NCBI GenBank assembly: GCA_965199135.1
Contig: OZ240685.1
Span: 2,418,001 to 2,482,000, forward strand
Reading direction: 5' to 3'
Source: EB88 sp965199135
Lineage (GTDB): Bacteria; Acidobacteriota; Terriglobia; Terriglobales; Acidobacteriaceae
Length of the DNA stretch: 64,000 nt
Shown: positions 25,432 through 35,996 of the stretch, in pieces
How the letters are laid out: every line of letters begins with the position of its first letter
Numbering within the stretch: position 1 is the stretch's first letter
Translations under genes and position numbers: made by a program
Notes under the pieces: generated by a model
What the model was told of the DNA's origin: nothing
Database searches by the model: none
What the model saw: only the letters and a program-made list of their open reading frames with translations

Positions 25432-26271
25432 TCAGCGGGCCGGAGCAGCCATGTAGCCGAAGAGGCGTCCCCGGAATGTGCCCCAGTAGTAGCGCGCATG
25501 TTCGAGCCGGGCGCGTACCAGGCTGAGCAGCATGCCGCCGATCGGGCGGATGAAGTAGGGCAGCGTGATCCATGCAGCGATCGAGTGCTTGCGGAGCACG
25601 CGTCCCATGCCGGCACCATAGAGAAAGGCGCGATTGATGGCATGCGGAGTGAGGCTCTTATCCGGGTGGCCGACGCCAAGGGTGACGTCGTAGTAGCCGC
25701 GATAGCCGCGGCGGAGCAGGCGCAGGGCAAGGTCCGGCTCTTCGCCTGAGCCCCAGGGAGTTCCCGGCCCGATCTCCGGGTCGAAGCCGCCGACCTCTTT
25801 TGCGGCAGCGGTTCGCATCCACATGGCAAAGCCCATCACGGTGGTCCATACAGTCTTGTCGTCGATGGCACAGGAGTGCAGCGTCCAACGTGCGTTGATC
25901 AGCTTGCCTTCCGGGGACACACAGTTGCCGGCGAGCAACGTAAGTTTTGCGTCCTCGTCGAAATGCTTGACGATCTGAAGCATGGTGTCTGGTTTGTAGA
26001 CACAATCATCGTCGGGAAAACCTACGATTGTTCCCTTGGCCAGGTTCAGGCCGAGGTTGCGGGCGTTGGAGCAGTTGCGGACTGCTGAGCGGAGGTGGGT
26101 AAGAGCGAAGCGAGCCTTGTAGCGCTCCACGATCGGCACAAGGCGTTCGTCCTTGTTTTGATCGACCAGAATCACTTCAAAGTCCTTGTAAGGCTGAGTC
26201 GCAAAACCATGGAGCAAGTCGTTCAATTCTTCAACGCGGTCCACCGAAGCGACCACCAAAGATAATTTCAT
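25432..26271 (-). CDS. GT2 family glycosyltransferase (third gene)
   Basis: The 279-aa product has a GT-A fold: MKLSLVVASVDRVEELNDLLHGF, EVILVDQNKDERL, CSNARNLGLNLAKGTIVGFPDDDCVY with DDD metal site, and GTPWGSGEEPDLALRLLRRGY. It is only distantly related to the tandem pair and ends with a hydrophobic segment (WITLPYFIRPIGGMLLSLV) that may associate with the membrane. GAGG about 10 nt upstream of the ATG is the likely ribosome site. Confidence 0.88.
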   Translation of the reverse strand: MKLSLVVASVDRVEELNDLLHGFATQPYKDFEVILVDQNKDERLVPIVERYKARFALTHLRSAVRNCSNARNLGLNLAKGTIVGFPDDDCVYKPDTMLQIVKHFDEDAKLTLLAGNCVSPEGKLINARWTLHSCAIDDKTVWTTVMGFAMWMRTAAAKEVGGFDPEIGPGTPWGSGEEPDLALRLLRRGYRGYYDVTLGVGHPDKSLTPHAINRAFLYGAGMGRVLRKHSIAAWITLPYFIRPIGGMLLSLVRARLEHARYYWGTFRGRLFGYMAAPAR

Positions 26272-26471
26272 GTAAGTATCCTCACCCCTAGTTTGCCATA
26301 GCGTTGCGCAATTTCTACGTGGGTGCTGTTCCGAGATGGCTCAATCGTAAGGTAAGTTACCGGTGCACGACATAGGTTTGAAGGCTCAGACCCATCGGAG
26401 GAAAAGGGCGGGTTACCAAGCCGCCATTGACGCCTTGTACGAGCCCCAGGGCCACCTGCGAAACACACTTC

Positions 26472-27044
26472 TTACCGGTGAGTCGGATCGATCTGCTGCA
26501 GTTGCTGATTGAGCTCCAGCACGTTGACACGTGGCTCGCCGAGCAAGCCAAACTGCCGTGGCGTGATGTGTTGCTCCACCAAGTCGCGAACCGACGCAGC
26601 AGACAGCCTGCGTTCCTTTGCAACGCGATCCACCTGGTAGAGCGCAGCGGCGACGGAGATATCTGGATCAAGGCCAGAGCCGGATGCAGTCACGAGATCA
26701 ATGGGGACCGGGCCCGGGCCACCTTCTGCCTCGACGCTTGTGGCGACGCGTTCGCGCAGTGCTGCACTGGACGGCCCAAGGTTGGAGCCGGAGCTTGCCG
26801 ATGCATCGTAGCCCGTACCGGCTGCAGACGGGCGGCTGTGGAAGAAGCCCGGACCCGTGAAGGGCTGACCGATCAGGCGGGAACCAGCAAGCTGTCCGTT
26901 TTGCGTGATGAGCTGGCCATCGGCCTTTGCTCTGAAGAGGCTATGAGCGAGCACGGTGACAAGGGCCGGGTAGACGATGCCCAGAAGCACGGCGGTGATC
27001 AGTGTGTACAAGGCCGAGGTGAGGCACAGCTTTTTGACTGACAC
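26472..27044 (-). CDS. kdpC: Potassium-transporting ATPase subunit KdpC
   Basis: The 190-aa product starts at GTG 27044 with AAAGGA 8 nt upstream and 11 nt after the kdpB stop. One N-terminal transmembrane helix (LTSALYTLITAVLLGIVYPALVTVLA) is followed by the family signature GQPFTGPGFFHSRPSAAGTGYDA, ASSGSNLGPSSAALRERV, VTASGSGLDPDISVAAALYQVDRVA and NVLELNQQL. It stabilises the KdpFABC complex. Length is as expected for the family. Confidence 0.96.
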   Translation of the reverse strand: MSVKKLCLTSALYTLITAVLLGIVYPALVTVLAHSLFRAKADGQLITQNGQLAGSRLIGQPFTGPGFFHSRPSAAGTGYDASASSGSNLGPSSAALRERVATSVEAEGGPGPVPIDLVTASGSGLDPDISVAAALYQVDRVAKERRLSAASVRDLVEQHITPRQFGLLGEPRVNVLELNQQLQQIDPTHR

Positions 27045-27055
27045 GGAAAATCCTT

Positions 27056-29101
<2,046 letters not shown>

Positions 29102-29115
29102 GAGACTCCCTTGAG

Positions 29116-30891
29116 CTAGAACGCCTGCCCGGCGCGCAGTGAGAGATGTTCAAGAACCGGACCGAGGGAAAGCGCGGGAAAGAACGTGAGCGCGCCGACG
29201 ATCAGGATGACGCCTGTGAGCAGCACGGCAAAGAGCGGCGTGGTCACGGGGAACGTTCCGGCCGATGGCGGCACCGTGCGCTTCGAGGCGAGATTGCCGG
29301 CGATGGCGAGCATCGGGATCAGCATGAGGAAGCGGCCGATAAACATGGCGATACCGAGCGTGGTGTTGTACCAGTTTGTGTTCGCGTTCAGACCGGCGAA
29401 AGCGGACCCATTGTTGCCGGTGGCGGAGGTGTAGGCATAGAGGATTTCAGAGAGCCCGTGTGGCCCATGGTTGGCCAGCGAGTGGAGACCAAACGATGGG
29501 GAGAGCAGCGAGATCGCCGAGAAGCCGAGGATCACGAGCGGGAAGATCAGGAGGTACAGCATCGCGAGCTGCACGTCGTAGGACTCGATCTTCTTGCCAA
29601 GATACTCAGGGGTTCGACCAACCATGAGACCGGCGATAAAGACCGACAGAATGACAAAGACGAGCATGCCGTAAAGACCAGCGCCGACACCGCCGAAGAC
29701 CACCTCGCCAAGTAGGATGTTGACGAGCGGAACCATGCCGCCGAGCGGTGTGAAGGAGTCGTGCATGGAGTTCACCGCGCCGCAGCTGGCGTCCGTGGTC
29801 ACCGTGGCGAACAGGGCGGAGTTTGCGATGCCGAAGCGTGTCTCCTTGCCCTCCATGTTGCCGCCGGACTGTGTGAGCGAGAGGTGTTGATCCGTGCCGT
29901 GAAGAAGCGGATTGCCCTGGGACTCGGCCCAGTACGAGGTAAAGGTGCCGGCGAACCAGAGGATGGACATGGCGCCAAAGACGGCCCAGCCGTGACGCGA
30001 GCTGCCAACCATCTGCCCCAGCGTGACCGTAAGACCGGCCGGGATGAGGAAGATCGAGAGCATCTCGAGGAGGTTCGACAGCGGGGTGGGGTTCTCGAAG
30101 GGATGGGCACTGTTGGCGTTGAAGAAGCCGCCACCGTTGGTGCCCAGCATCTTGATGGCTTCCTGCGACGCAACCGGGCCCTGGGCGATCGTCTGCGTTG
30201 TCACTGTTGTGCTGACAGCCTTGCCGTCGGCGCCGGTGGTGGTCTGTGTCTGCGGCTCCATGAGCTTGACTGTGTCGTAGGCGCGGAAGTTCTGGATGAC
30301 GCCCTGCGATGCAAGGGCAAGGGCCAGCACAAGCGACATGGGGAGCAGTACCCAGAATGTCGCGCGCGTGAGGTCGACCCAGAAGTTGCCGAGGGTCTGC
30401 ATCTCGCGTCGAGCGACCCCGCGAATAAAGGCGATAGCAAGCGCGAGGCCGACTGCCGCGGACCAGAAGTTATGCGTGGCGAGCCCGAGCATCTGCGTGA
30501 GATAGCTCATCGTCGACTCGGGTGTGTACGCCTGCCAGTTGGTGTTGGTGGTAAACGAGACGGCGGTGTTCCAGGCGAGCGCTGCCGGCACATTCGCGAA
30601 GTGTTGTGGATTGAGCGGCAAAGCATGCTGCAGACGCTCGATCGCGTAGGTAAGCACAAGCGTCATACACGAGAAGACAAGAACCGAGAGAAGGTAGCCC
30701 GTCCACCCCATCTCCTGCTCCGGGTCGATGCCGGTCGCGCGGTACAGCAGCCGCTCGCAGGGCGCAAGCACCGGATCGAGCCAGGTGTGCTTGCGCGTAA
30801 AGACGAGCGTCATATAGGTGCCCATGGGCTTCGCGAGCAGGGCGATAGCGGCGAAGAAGAGGGCGATCTGGAGCCAGCCGTTCAGGGACAT
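29116..30891 (-). CDS. kdpA: Potassium-transporting ATPase subunit KdpA
   Basis: The 591-aa polytopic protein has four pore repeats with selectivity-filter segments: VSFTTNTNWQ, GTNGGGFFNANSAHPFENP, TDASCGAVNSMHDSFTPLG and ATGNNGSAFAGLNANTNWYN. It forms the K+ channel subunit. It lies directly after kdpF (stop at 30892-30894, kdpA ATG at 30891). Slightly longer than E. coli KdpA because of a loop with TTTGADGKAVSTTVT. Confidence 0.97.
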   Translation of the reverse strand: MSLNGWLQIALFFAAIALLAKPMGTYMTLVFTRKHTWLDPVLAPCERLLYRATGIDPEQEMGWTGYLLSVLVFSCMTLVLTYAIERLQHALPLNPQHFANVPAALAWNTAVSFTTNTNWQAYTPESTMSYLTQMLGLATHNFWSAAVGLALAIAFIRGVARREMQTLGNFWVDLTRATFWVLLPMSLVLALALASQGVIQNFRAYDTVKLMEPQTQTTTGADGKAVSTTVTTQTIAQGPVASQEAIKMLGTNGGGFFNANSAHPFENPTPLSNLLEMLSIFLIPAGLTVTLGQMVGSSRHGWAVFGAMSILWFAGTFTSYWAESQGNPLLHGTDQHLSLTQSGGNMEGKETRFGIANSALFATVTTDASCGAVNSMHDSFTPLGGMVPLVNILLGEVVFGGVGAGLYGMLVFVILSVFIAGLMVGRTPEYLGKKIESYDVQLAMLYLLIFPLVILGFSAISLLSPSFGLHSLANHGPHGLSEILYAYTSATGNNGSAFAGLNANTNWYNTTLGIAMFIGRFLMLIPMLAIAGNLASKRTVPPSAGTFPVTTPLFAVLLTGVILIVGALTFFPALSLGPVLEHLSLRAGQAF

Positions 30892-30978
30892 CTAGAATTT
30901 CTCCGGCCGCAGCAGGGCGTAGGTGAGGTAGACGAGCAGGGCAAGGGCAAGCACGAGCAGAATGGCGTTCTCAGCCAC
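30892..30978 (-). CDS. kdpF: KdpF small membrane subunit
   Basis: A 28-aa peptide (MAENAILLVLALALLVYLTY then ALLRPEKF) starts at GTG 30978, with AAGGGG 7 nt upstream. It is a single transmembrane helix ending in the typical RPEKF tail of KdpF, and abuts kdpA. It stabilises the KdpABC complex in the membrane. Its 5' end overlaps the preceding small ORF by 8 nt, implying coupled translation. Confidence 0.93.
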   Translation of the reverse strand: MAENAILLVLALALLVYLTYALLRPEKF

Positions 30979-31075
30979 GATTGCCCCTTGAGCCCAGGCG
31001 GGCGCAGCCCAGCACGTAGAGTTCAGCAACACCGAAAAAGGCGATGGTGACGATCAGGAAGAGGACGTCCGACAT
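30971..31075 (-). CDS. 34-aa membrane miniprotein upstream of kdpF
   Basis: ATG 31075 is preceded by GAAGGAG at 5-nt spacing, the best ribosome site of the operon. The peptide is one hydrophobic helix with a charged end (MSDVLFLIVTIAFFGVAELY then VLGCARLGSRGNRG). It overlaps kdpF by 8 nt. From memory, short ORFs of the form 'xDxLFLxxTxxFFxxxxxYVxGCxRL' occur upstream of kdpF in other bacteria, so this is probably a conserved, unnamed Kdp accessory protein. Function unknown. Confidence 0.78.
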   Translation of the reverse strand: MSDVLFLIVTIAFFGVAELYVLGCARLGSRGNRG

Positions 31076-31213
31076 GGTGCTCCTTCACCGGCAGTGCACG
31101 CGCGGCTGCTGTTGTTGCTGGGCGCTGCGAAGATCGTCGGGCCTGAGACCAGGCTCGGAGCGAAGACTGCCACAGGTGCCATCAGACGCCCGGGCCCTGT
31201 TCGGATGCAGTAG

Positions 31214-31236
31214 AGAAGTTGTAAAGAAGTTGTAAG
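31214..31236 (-). promoter_or_regulatory. Putative KdpE-binding direct repeat
   Basis: Two perfect 11-bp tandem repeats occupy 31214-31224 and 31225-31235. Read on the minus strand they give CTTACA-N5-TTTACA, spacing and sequence close to the E. coli KdpE site (TTTATA-N5-TTTACA as I recall it). The site lies 139 bp upstream of the miniprotein-kdpFABC run and just after the kdpE stop, so transport genes can be induced separately from kdpE. Confidence 0.65.
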
Positions 31237-31238
31237 GG

Positions 31239-31916
31239 CTAGAGCCCTTCGGGATGGAAGCGGTACCCGATCCAGGGTTCGCTCTGGATGTAACGGTGAC
31301 CCGCGCCGCCATCGAGCTTCTTGCGCACCTGCGCGATCAGGACGCGCAGGTACTCCGGCTGATCTTCGCCCGCTGGTCCCCACACCTGCCTGAGCAGCAC
31401 CTTGTGCGTGAGCACGCGGTGCGGATTTCGCAGGAAGAAGAGCAGCAGGTCGAACTCCTTGGGCGTGAGATGCAGGGGTTCTTCGCGAACCTTGAGCAGG
31501 TGGGCCTCTTCGTCGATGAAGAAGTCCCCCAGGGAGAGCTGCGCAGGCTCTTCCTGCTGGGCGACCTTGCGCAGGTTCGCCCGGACACGGGCCAGCAACT
31601 CGGGCATGCTGAACGGCTTCACGATGTAGTCGTCGGCGCCGCTGTCGAGGGCGGTCACCTTCTGCCGTTCGGTCTCGCGCACCGAGAGCACGATGATGGG
31701 TGTGTCCGACGTGCGGCGGATCTCGCGTGTGAGCTCGACGCCATCCATCTCCGGCATGGCGAGGTCGGTGATGACGAGGTCGGGCAGCTTCTCCTGAAAG
31801 CTCGCGAGCGCTTCAAGGCCGTCGTGCGCAGTGGTGACCTCGTAGCCGCTGCTCTGCAGCGAGGTGCGGAGTACCCGGGTGATCTGCCGTTCGTCGTCCA
31901 CTACCAGAATGCGCAT
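31239..31916 (-). CDS. kdpE: KdpE response regulator (OmpR family)
   Basis: ATG 31916 gives 225 aa beginning MRILVVDDERQITRVLR; the longer open frame has no domain content. The receiver has acceptor Asp51 (VITDLAMPEMDG) and Lys in VKPFSMPELLARV. The winged-helix output domain has LTPKEFDLLLFFLRNPHRVLTHKVLLRQVWG and YLRVLIAQVRKKL. It activates kdpFABC under K+ limitation. Unusually it sits upstream of the transport genes, and only 30 bp separate its start from that of the divergent kinase. A short palindrome (31235-31250) overlaps its stop codon. Confidence 0.93.
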   Translation of the reverse strand: MRILVVDDERQITRVLRTSLQSSGYEVTTAHDGLEALASFQEKLPDLVITDLAMPEMDGVELTREIRRTSDTPIIVLSVRETERQKVTALDSGADDYIVKPFSMPELLARVRANLRKVAQQEEPAQLSLGDFFIDEEAHLLKVREEPLHLTPKEFDLLLFFLRNPHRVLTHKVLLRQVWGPAGEDQPEYLRVLIAQVRKKLDGGAGHRYIQSEPWIGYRFHPEGL

Positions 31917-31946
31917 CGTCTGCTCAGCGCCGCGTAGAATCGCGGG

Positions 31947-33416
31947 GTGCCCTCTAGCATCGCACGCCCGACTGTCGCACAACAGGTGCGTCGCTGGTCC
32001 CTCGCGGCGAGCCTTCTTGCTCTGATTGTATGCGTCTATCGATTTGTCGCCCCGGCGAACACGGCCACTGTCGCGATGACGTTGCTGTTGCTAGTGCTCG
32101 CGCTGGCACGTTGGGGGTTGCAGTATGCGGTCGTCACCTCGATTGCGGCGACCGTTTGCTACAACTTTTTCTTTCTTCCTCCAATTGGCACCTTCACGAT
32201 TGCAGATCCGCAAAACTGGCTGACGCTGTTTGCGTTTCTGGTGACGTCGGTACTCGGCAGCAGGCTGGCGGAGCAGGCGCGTCGCGATGCGGCAGAGGCG
32301 CGCGTGCGACAAAAGGAGCTCGAGGTTTTGTACCAACTCAGCCGCGAGCTGCTGCAGGCCGAAGATGTGGCGTCCCTGCTCGGGGGGATCTGCCCTGCGG
32401 TCCGGCGCGTCACAGGCGCGCGTGCCGTGGCGCTGCACGCAGCCGATGGGCAGGTGTTTGACGCAGGGGTATCCACCACTCTATCTGCCGCTGTGGCGGC
32501 CCTCTCGCTCGAACGTGCGCCGGAGCGGCCACAGTGGATCAGCCCCGACGAGGTCGTGGTGCCGCTGCATGCAGGCGTTCGGCCCCGAGGCACGCTGCTG
32601 CTGGCCGGCATCCAGCTCTCCGAAGAAACGCTGGAAGCGCTCGGTGGGCTCGTGTCGGTTTCGATGGATCGCGCACAGGCGCTTGAGGAAGTCACGCAGA
32701 CGCGCACCGCGCAGGAAAGCGAACGGATGCGCAAGATCATGATCGATGCTGTCACGCACGAGCTGCGCACGCCGCTGACCGCGATCAAGGCGGCCGCCAC
32801 GACTCTGCTCTCGGCAGGCGTGTTGCTCAAGGCGGATCGCCAGGAACTCGTTGCAGTGATCGATGAAGAGGCCGACCGGTTGAACCGGCTGGTTGCGCGG
32901 GCTGTTGAAGTGACGCAGCTCGAAACCCGGGACGCGCAGATGGTGTTTGCAATGGCTGCGCCCTCCGAGATCGCGCAGGAGGCGCTTGAAGAGAGTGCCG
33001 GGGCACTCGGAAGACACGCAGTGCGGGTCGATGTGCCGGCAACGCTGCCGCGGGTTTTTGGCGATGCTGCTTACCTCGCAAAAGTGCTCTCGAACCTGCT
33101 CGAGAATGCCGCGAAGTACTCGCGTGGAGGAACCACCATCGAGCTGAGAGCGGCGCAGCTTGGAAGCTCGCTGGTGTTCGCGGTTGGGGACCGGGGCGTT
33201 GGCATCGATGCGTCGGAGACAAAGCTGATCTTTGACCGCCTCTATCGTGCGAGGACGCAGAGCGAGATTGTGCCGGGGACGGGTATGGGGCTTGCCATCA
33301 GCCGCTCCATCGCCGAGGCGCATGGCGGGACGCTGGAGGTGGAGAGTACGCCTGGCCTGGGCTCGACGTTTCGGCTGTCTCTGCCGCTCTCACCGGGGCA
33401 GCAGGAGCAAGCGTAA
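31947..33416 (+). CDS. KdpD-like sensor histidine kinase lacking the N-terminal KdpD/USP domains
   Basis: The start is GTG 31947; no better upstream start fits. The 489-aa protein opens with four DUF4118 transmembrane helices (SLAASLLALIVCVYRFV, TVAMTLLLLVLALARW, AVVTSIAATVCYNFFFLPP, LTLFAFLVTSVLGSRLAEQARR), then a GAF-like region, HisKA VTHELRTPLTAIKAAAT (His271) and HATPase_c (LSNLLENAAKYS, DRGVGID, GTGMGLAISRSI). Classical KdpD (~900 aa) has an additional ~400-residue cytosolic sensor and USP domain, absent here. Probable partner of the divergent KdpE. Confidence 0.88.
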   Translation: MPSSIARPTVAQQVRRWSLAASLLALIVCVYRFVAPANTATVAMTLLLLVLALARWGLQYAVVTSIAATVCYNFFFLPPIGTFTIADPQNWLTLFAFLVTSVLGSRLAEQARRDAAEARVRQKELEVLYQLSRELLQAEDVASLLGGICPAVRRVTGARAVALHAADGQVFDAGVSTTLSAAVAALSLERAPERPQWISPDEVVVPLHAGVRPRGTLLLAGIQLSEETLEALGGLVSVSMDRAQALEEVTQTRTAQESERMRKIMIDAVTHELRTPLTAIKAAATTLLSAGVLLKADRQELVAVIDEEADRLNRLVARAVEVTQLETRDAQMVFAMAAPSEIAQEALEESAGALGRHAVRVDVPATLPRVFGDAAYLAKVLSNLLENAAKYSRGGTTIELRAAQLGSSLVFAVGDRGVGIDASETKLIFDRLYRARTQSEIVPGTGMGLAISRSIAEAHGGTLEVESTPGLGSTFRLSLPLSPGQQEQA

Positions 33417-33458
33417 TTCATAGGCAGCCGTCTCTCGGTTGCGTGCTAGTATCCCGCC

Positions 33459-34784
33459 ATGCTTCTTCAGGCTCCCTGTGTGCCCTTGCGAATGGTTCTG
33501 TTTGGCGCAGCCGTGTGCGCTGCGTTTCCTCCTCTGCCTTGCTTGGCGCAACAGCCCGAAGCAATCGTGCTGCATGCGGCGCACATGCTTGACGTCGAGA
33601 AGGGCTCCCTGATTTCACCGGGGGAGGTGCTGGTGCAGGGTGGCGTGATTGCCGCGGCGGGACGGAGTGTAGAGCACCCGGCGGGCGCGCGCGTCATCGA
33701 TCTCGGCCCGGCGACGCTGATGCCAGGCATGATCGATGCGCATGTGCATCTCTTTCTTCACCCCGGGGCCGAGGATCTGCAGACGGTGGAGGAATCCATC
33801 CCGCAGCGGACCATACTCGCGGAATTGGCTGCCCGCGCCGACCTGATGGCCGGCTTCACGGCGGAACGCGACATGGGCACGGAAGGCTCAGGCTCGGCCG
33901 ATACGGCCGTGCGCAACGCGATCGACGCAGGGCTGATCCCAGGCCCACGCATGCGCATGAGCGGCAATGCCATCAGCATTCTTGGGGGGCATGAGGATGC
34001 GATCGGCTACAACCCCGCACAGCACGTGATTGGCAATGCAGACTACGCCAACACTGCAGAGGAAGTCGTCGCCGTGATGCGGCAGCAGCGAAAAGAAGGC
34101 GCGGACTTCACCAAGATGTACGAGACAGGGGAGGATCGCGTTGTGGACGGGCGGCTGGTCGCGCCCTACCAGTACACCGAGGCGCAACTCGCAGCAGCCG
34201 TCGCTGAGGCTACACGCGTGGGCAGCCGGGTTGCGGTCCACTGCACTGCGGAGCCGGGCGCCTCCTATGCTGTGGAAGCAGGTGTGGCATCGGTTGACCA
34301 CGCGTATCAGCTGAGCGACAGCACCATGCAGCGCATGAAGGCAAAAGAAATCTACGCCGTGCCCACCTTCGCGATTACCGAATATTTTGTGGATCACGCC
34401 GCGACCCCTGCAGCTGCTGCACGCGAGCGTTCCGTGCAGCAGCTGCACAGGAGCGAGTTCAAGCGGCAGATGGCGGCGGGTGTTCCGTTCGCGGTCGGCT
34501 CGGATGTGGGGCCGTTCCCGCATGGCACACAGGCTCGGGAGCTCGAGTTGATGGTGCAGTACGGCATGCCCTCGGCCGAAGTGCTCCGTGCTGACCTGCT
34601 GCATGGGGCACGACTGCTTGACTGGCAAGGCAAGATCGGCGAGCTGAAGCCTGGCTTCTATGCAGATGTGATTGCAGTTGAGGGAGATCCTGTCGCTGAT
34701 ATCAGCGCGGTCACCAGGGTGCACTTTGTGATGAAGGGTGGCGAGGTCGTTCGCAATGACGCTGCTGCGGCAGGCAAACAGTGA
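33459..34784 (+). CDS. Secreted metal-dependent amidohydrolase (imidazolonepropionase/prolidase-like)
   Basis: The 441-aa product has a signal-like N-terminus ending ...PCLAQ. Motifs: ATLMPGMIDAHVHLF (HxH metal site), MGTEGSGSADT, KMYETGEDR in place of the usual metal-bridging Lys region, VAVHCTAEPG, VDHAY and AVGSDVGPFPHG (Asp ligand). Members act on dipeptides or cyclic amides. It overlaps the isoaspartyl peptidase gene by 4 nt (GTGA), which supports a peptide-salvage role. Substrate is not predictable. Confidence 0.87.
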   Translation: MLLQAPCVPLRMVLFGAAVCAAFPPLPCLAQQPEAIVLHAAHMLDVEKGSLISPGEVLVQGGVIAAAGRSVEHPAGARVIDLGPATLMPGMIDAHVHLFLHPGAEDLQTVEESIPQRTILAELAARADLMAGFTAERDMGTEGSGSADTAVRNAIDAGLIPGPRMRMSGNAISILGGHEDAIGYNPAQHVIGNADYANTAEEVVAVMRQQRKEGADFTKMYETGEDRVVDGRLVAPYQYTEAQLAAAVAEATRVGSRVAVHCTAEPGASYAVEAGVASVDHAYQLSDSTMQRMKAKEIYAVPTFAITEYFVDHAATPAAAARERSVQQLHRSEFKRQMAAGVPFAVGSDVGPFPHGTQARELELMVQYGMPSAEVLRADLLHGARLLDWQGKIGELKPGFYADVIAVEGDPVADISAVTRVHFVMKGGEVVRNDAAAAGKQ

Positions 34785-35845
34785 CGCGTGGGATGCGGGT
34801 GGTGTCGGGCTATCTCGTGTGGAGCCTCGCGATGATCGGTGACGCGCAGTCGCCGCCGAAGCACCAGTGGGCGATCGTGATGCACGGCGGCGCTGGCGTG
34901 ATCGAGCGCAGCTCCATGACACCGGACGCGGAGAAGGGCTACCGTGCCGGGATGCAAGAGGCGATCACCGAAGCGGGCGCTGTGCTCGACCGGGGCGGCT
35001 CGGCGGTCGATGCCGTGGAGGCTGCGCTCCAGCTGCTCGAGGACAATCCTCTCTTCAACGCAGGTCGCGGCGCTGTGTTTGCAGCCGATGGAACAAACCA
35101 GCTCGATGCCGCGATCATGGACGGCGCCACGATGAAAGCAGGTGCGGTCGCCGATGTGCAGCACACGCGCCATCCGATCTCGCTGGCGCGTGCCGTGATG
35201 GAGAAGTCAGACAACGTCATGATGATCGGCGCGGGTGCCGATGCATTTGCTGCCCATGTCGGACTCCAACAGGTGCCGCAGAGTTTCTTCTTCACCGAGC
35301 GCAGGTGGCAGGCGCTCGCGAAAGAGTTGCGCAGCAAGGGAGAACCGGTGCCGCCGCGGCCGGCCGGAGCGCCCGCCTCTCCGGCGACACCGCTCAGCTT
35401 CTTCGAGCAGCCGGACGCGCATAAATATGGAACCGTCGGAATCACAGTTCTTGACGAAGCTGGCAATCTCGCTGCGGGCACATCGACCGGCGGCGTCACG
35501 GCAAAACGCTGGAACCGCGTCGGCGATTCGCCGATCATCGGGGCAGGGACTTATGCGTCGAACCAGTCCTGCGCTGTTTCGGCGACCGGAACAGGCGAGT
35601 ATTTCATCCGGCTGACAGTCGCACGCACGATCTGCGCGCTGGTGCAGTACAAGGGAATGCCGCTGCAGCAGGCCGTGGATGAAGTGGTGCAGAAGCAACT
35701 CGTCGCGATTCACGGCGATGGGGGCGTCATTGCGGTGACACCCGACGGCGAGATGGCATGGAGCTTCAACACGCCCGGCATGTTCCGCGCGAAGCTGCGG
35801 CAGGGTGGACGCGTCGAGATCGGGATCTACCGCGACGAACCGTAG
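34781..35845 (+). CDS. Isoaspartyl peptidase / L-asparaginase (plant-type, Ntn hydrolase)
   Basis: The 354-aa product starts at GTG 34781, overlapping the previous stop (GTGA), and carries a signal-like segment ending at GDAQ. Family motifs: VMHGGAGVI, VDAVEAALQLLEDNPLFNAGRGAVF, ELDA-like NQLDAAIMDG, RAVMEKSDNVMMIGAGAD, and the autocleavage site HKYGTVGI with nucleophile Thr218. It cleaves itself into two subunits and hydrolyses isoaspartyl dipeptides or Asn. In glycan-degrading bacteria, relatives cleave GlcNAc-Asn, but this sequence looks like the isoaspartyl branch. Confidence 0.92.
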   Translation: MTRGMRVVSGYLVWSLAMIGDAQSPPKHQWAIVMHGGAGVIERSSMTPDAEKGYRAGMQEAITEAGAVLDRGGSAVDAVEAALQLLEDNPLFNAGRGAVFAADGTNQLDAAIMDGATMKAGAVADVQHTRHPISLARAVMEKSDNVMMIGAGADAFAAHVGLQQVPQSFFFTERRWQALAKELRSKGEPVPPRPAGAPASPATPLSFFEQPDAHKYGTVGITVLDEAGNLAAGTSTGGVTAKRWNRVGDSPIIGAGTYASNQSCAVSATGTGEYFIRLTVARTICALVQYKGMPLQQAVDEVVQKQLVAIHGDGGVIAVTPDGEMAWSFNTPGMFRAKLRQGGRVEIGIYRDEP

Positions 35846-35996
35846 CCGGTTGGGAATTCACACGATTCTCACGGTTCTATGCCGTGCCGGGGTCGGAGAC
35901 TGGAGACAGCGCCCGGGCGCTCTTGCGTGCGTGAATCAGGCGCTGCTGCGTCGAACGCCCCCCAACACTACCCGTAAGGATCGTATCCTGAAGACC

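Noticed and set aside
26268..26468. 66-aa minus-strand frame overlapping the start of the third GT2 gene
   Set aside because: The 4-nt overlap is suggestive, but the peptide has no ribosome site or protein-like pattern.
29761..31050. 429-aa plus-strand open frame opposite kdpA, kdpF and the miniprotein
   Set aside because: Antisense of well-supported genes, no recognisable domain.
35908..35921. 14-bp perfect GC palindrome before the YncE fusion gene
   Set aside because: Zero-loop palindrome without T-run or known operator match; likely chance in GC-rich DNA.
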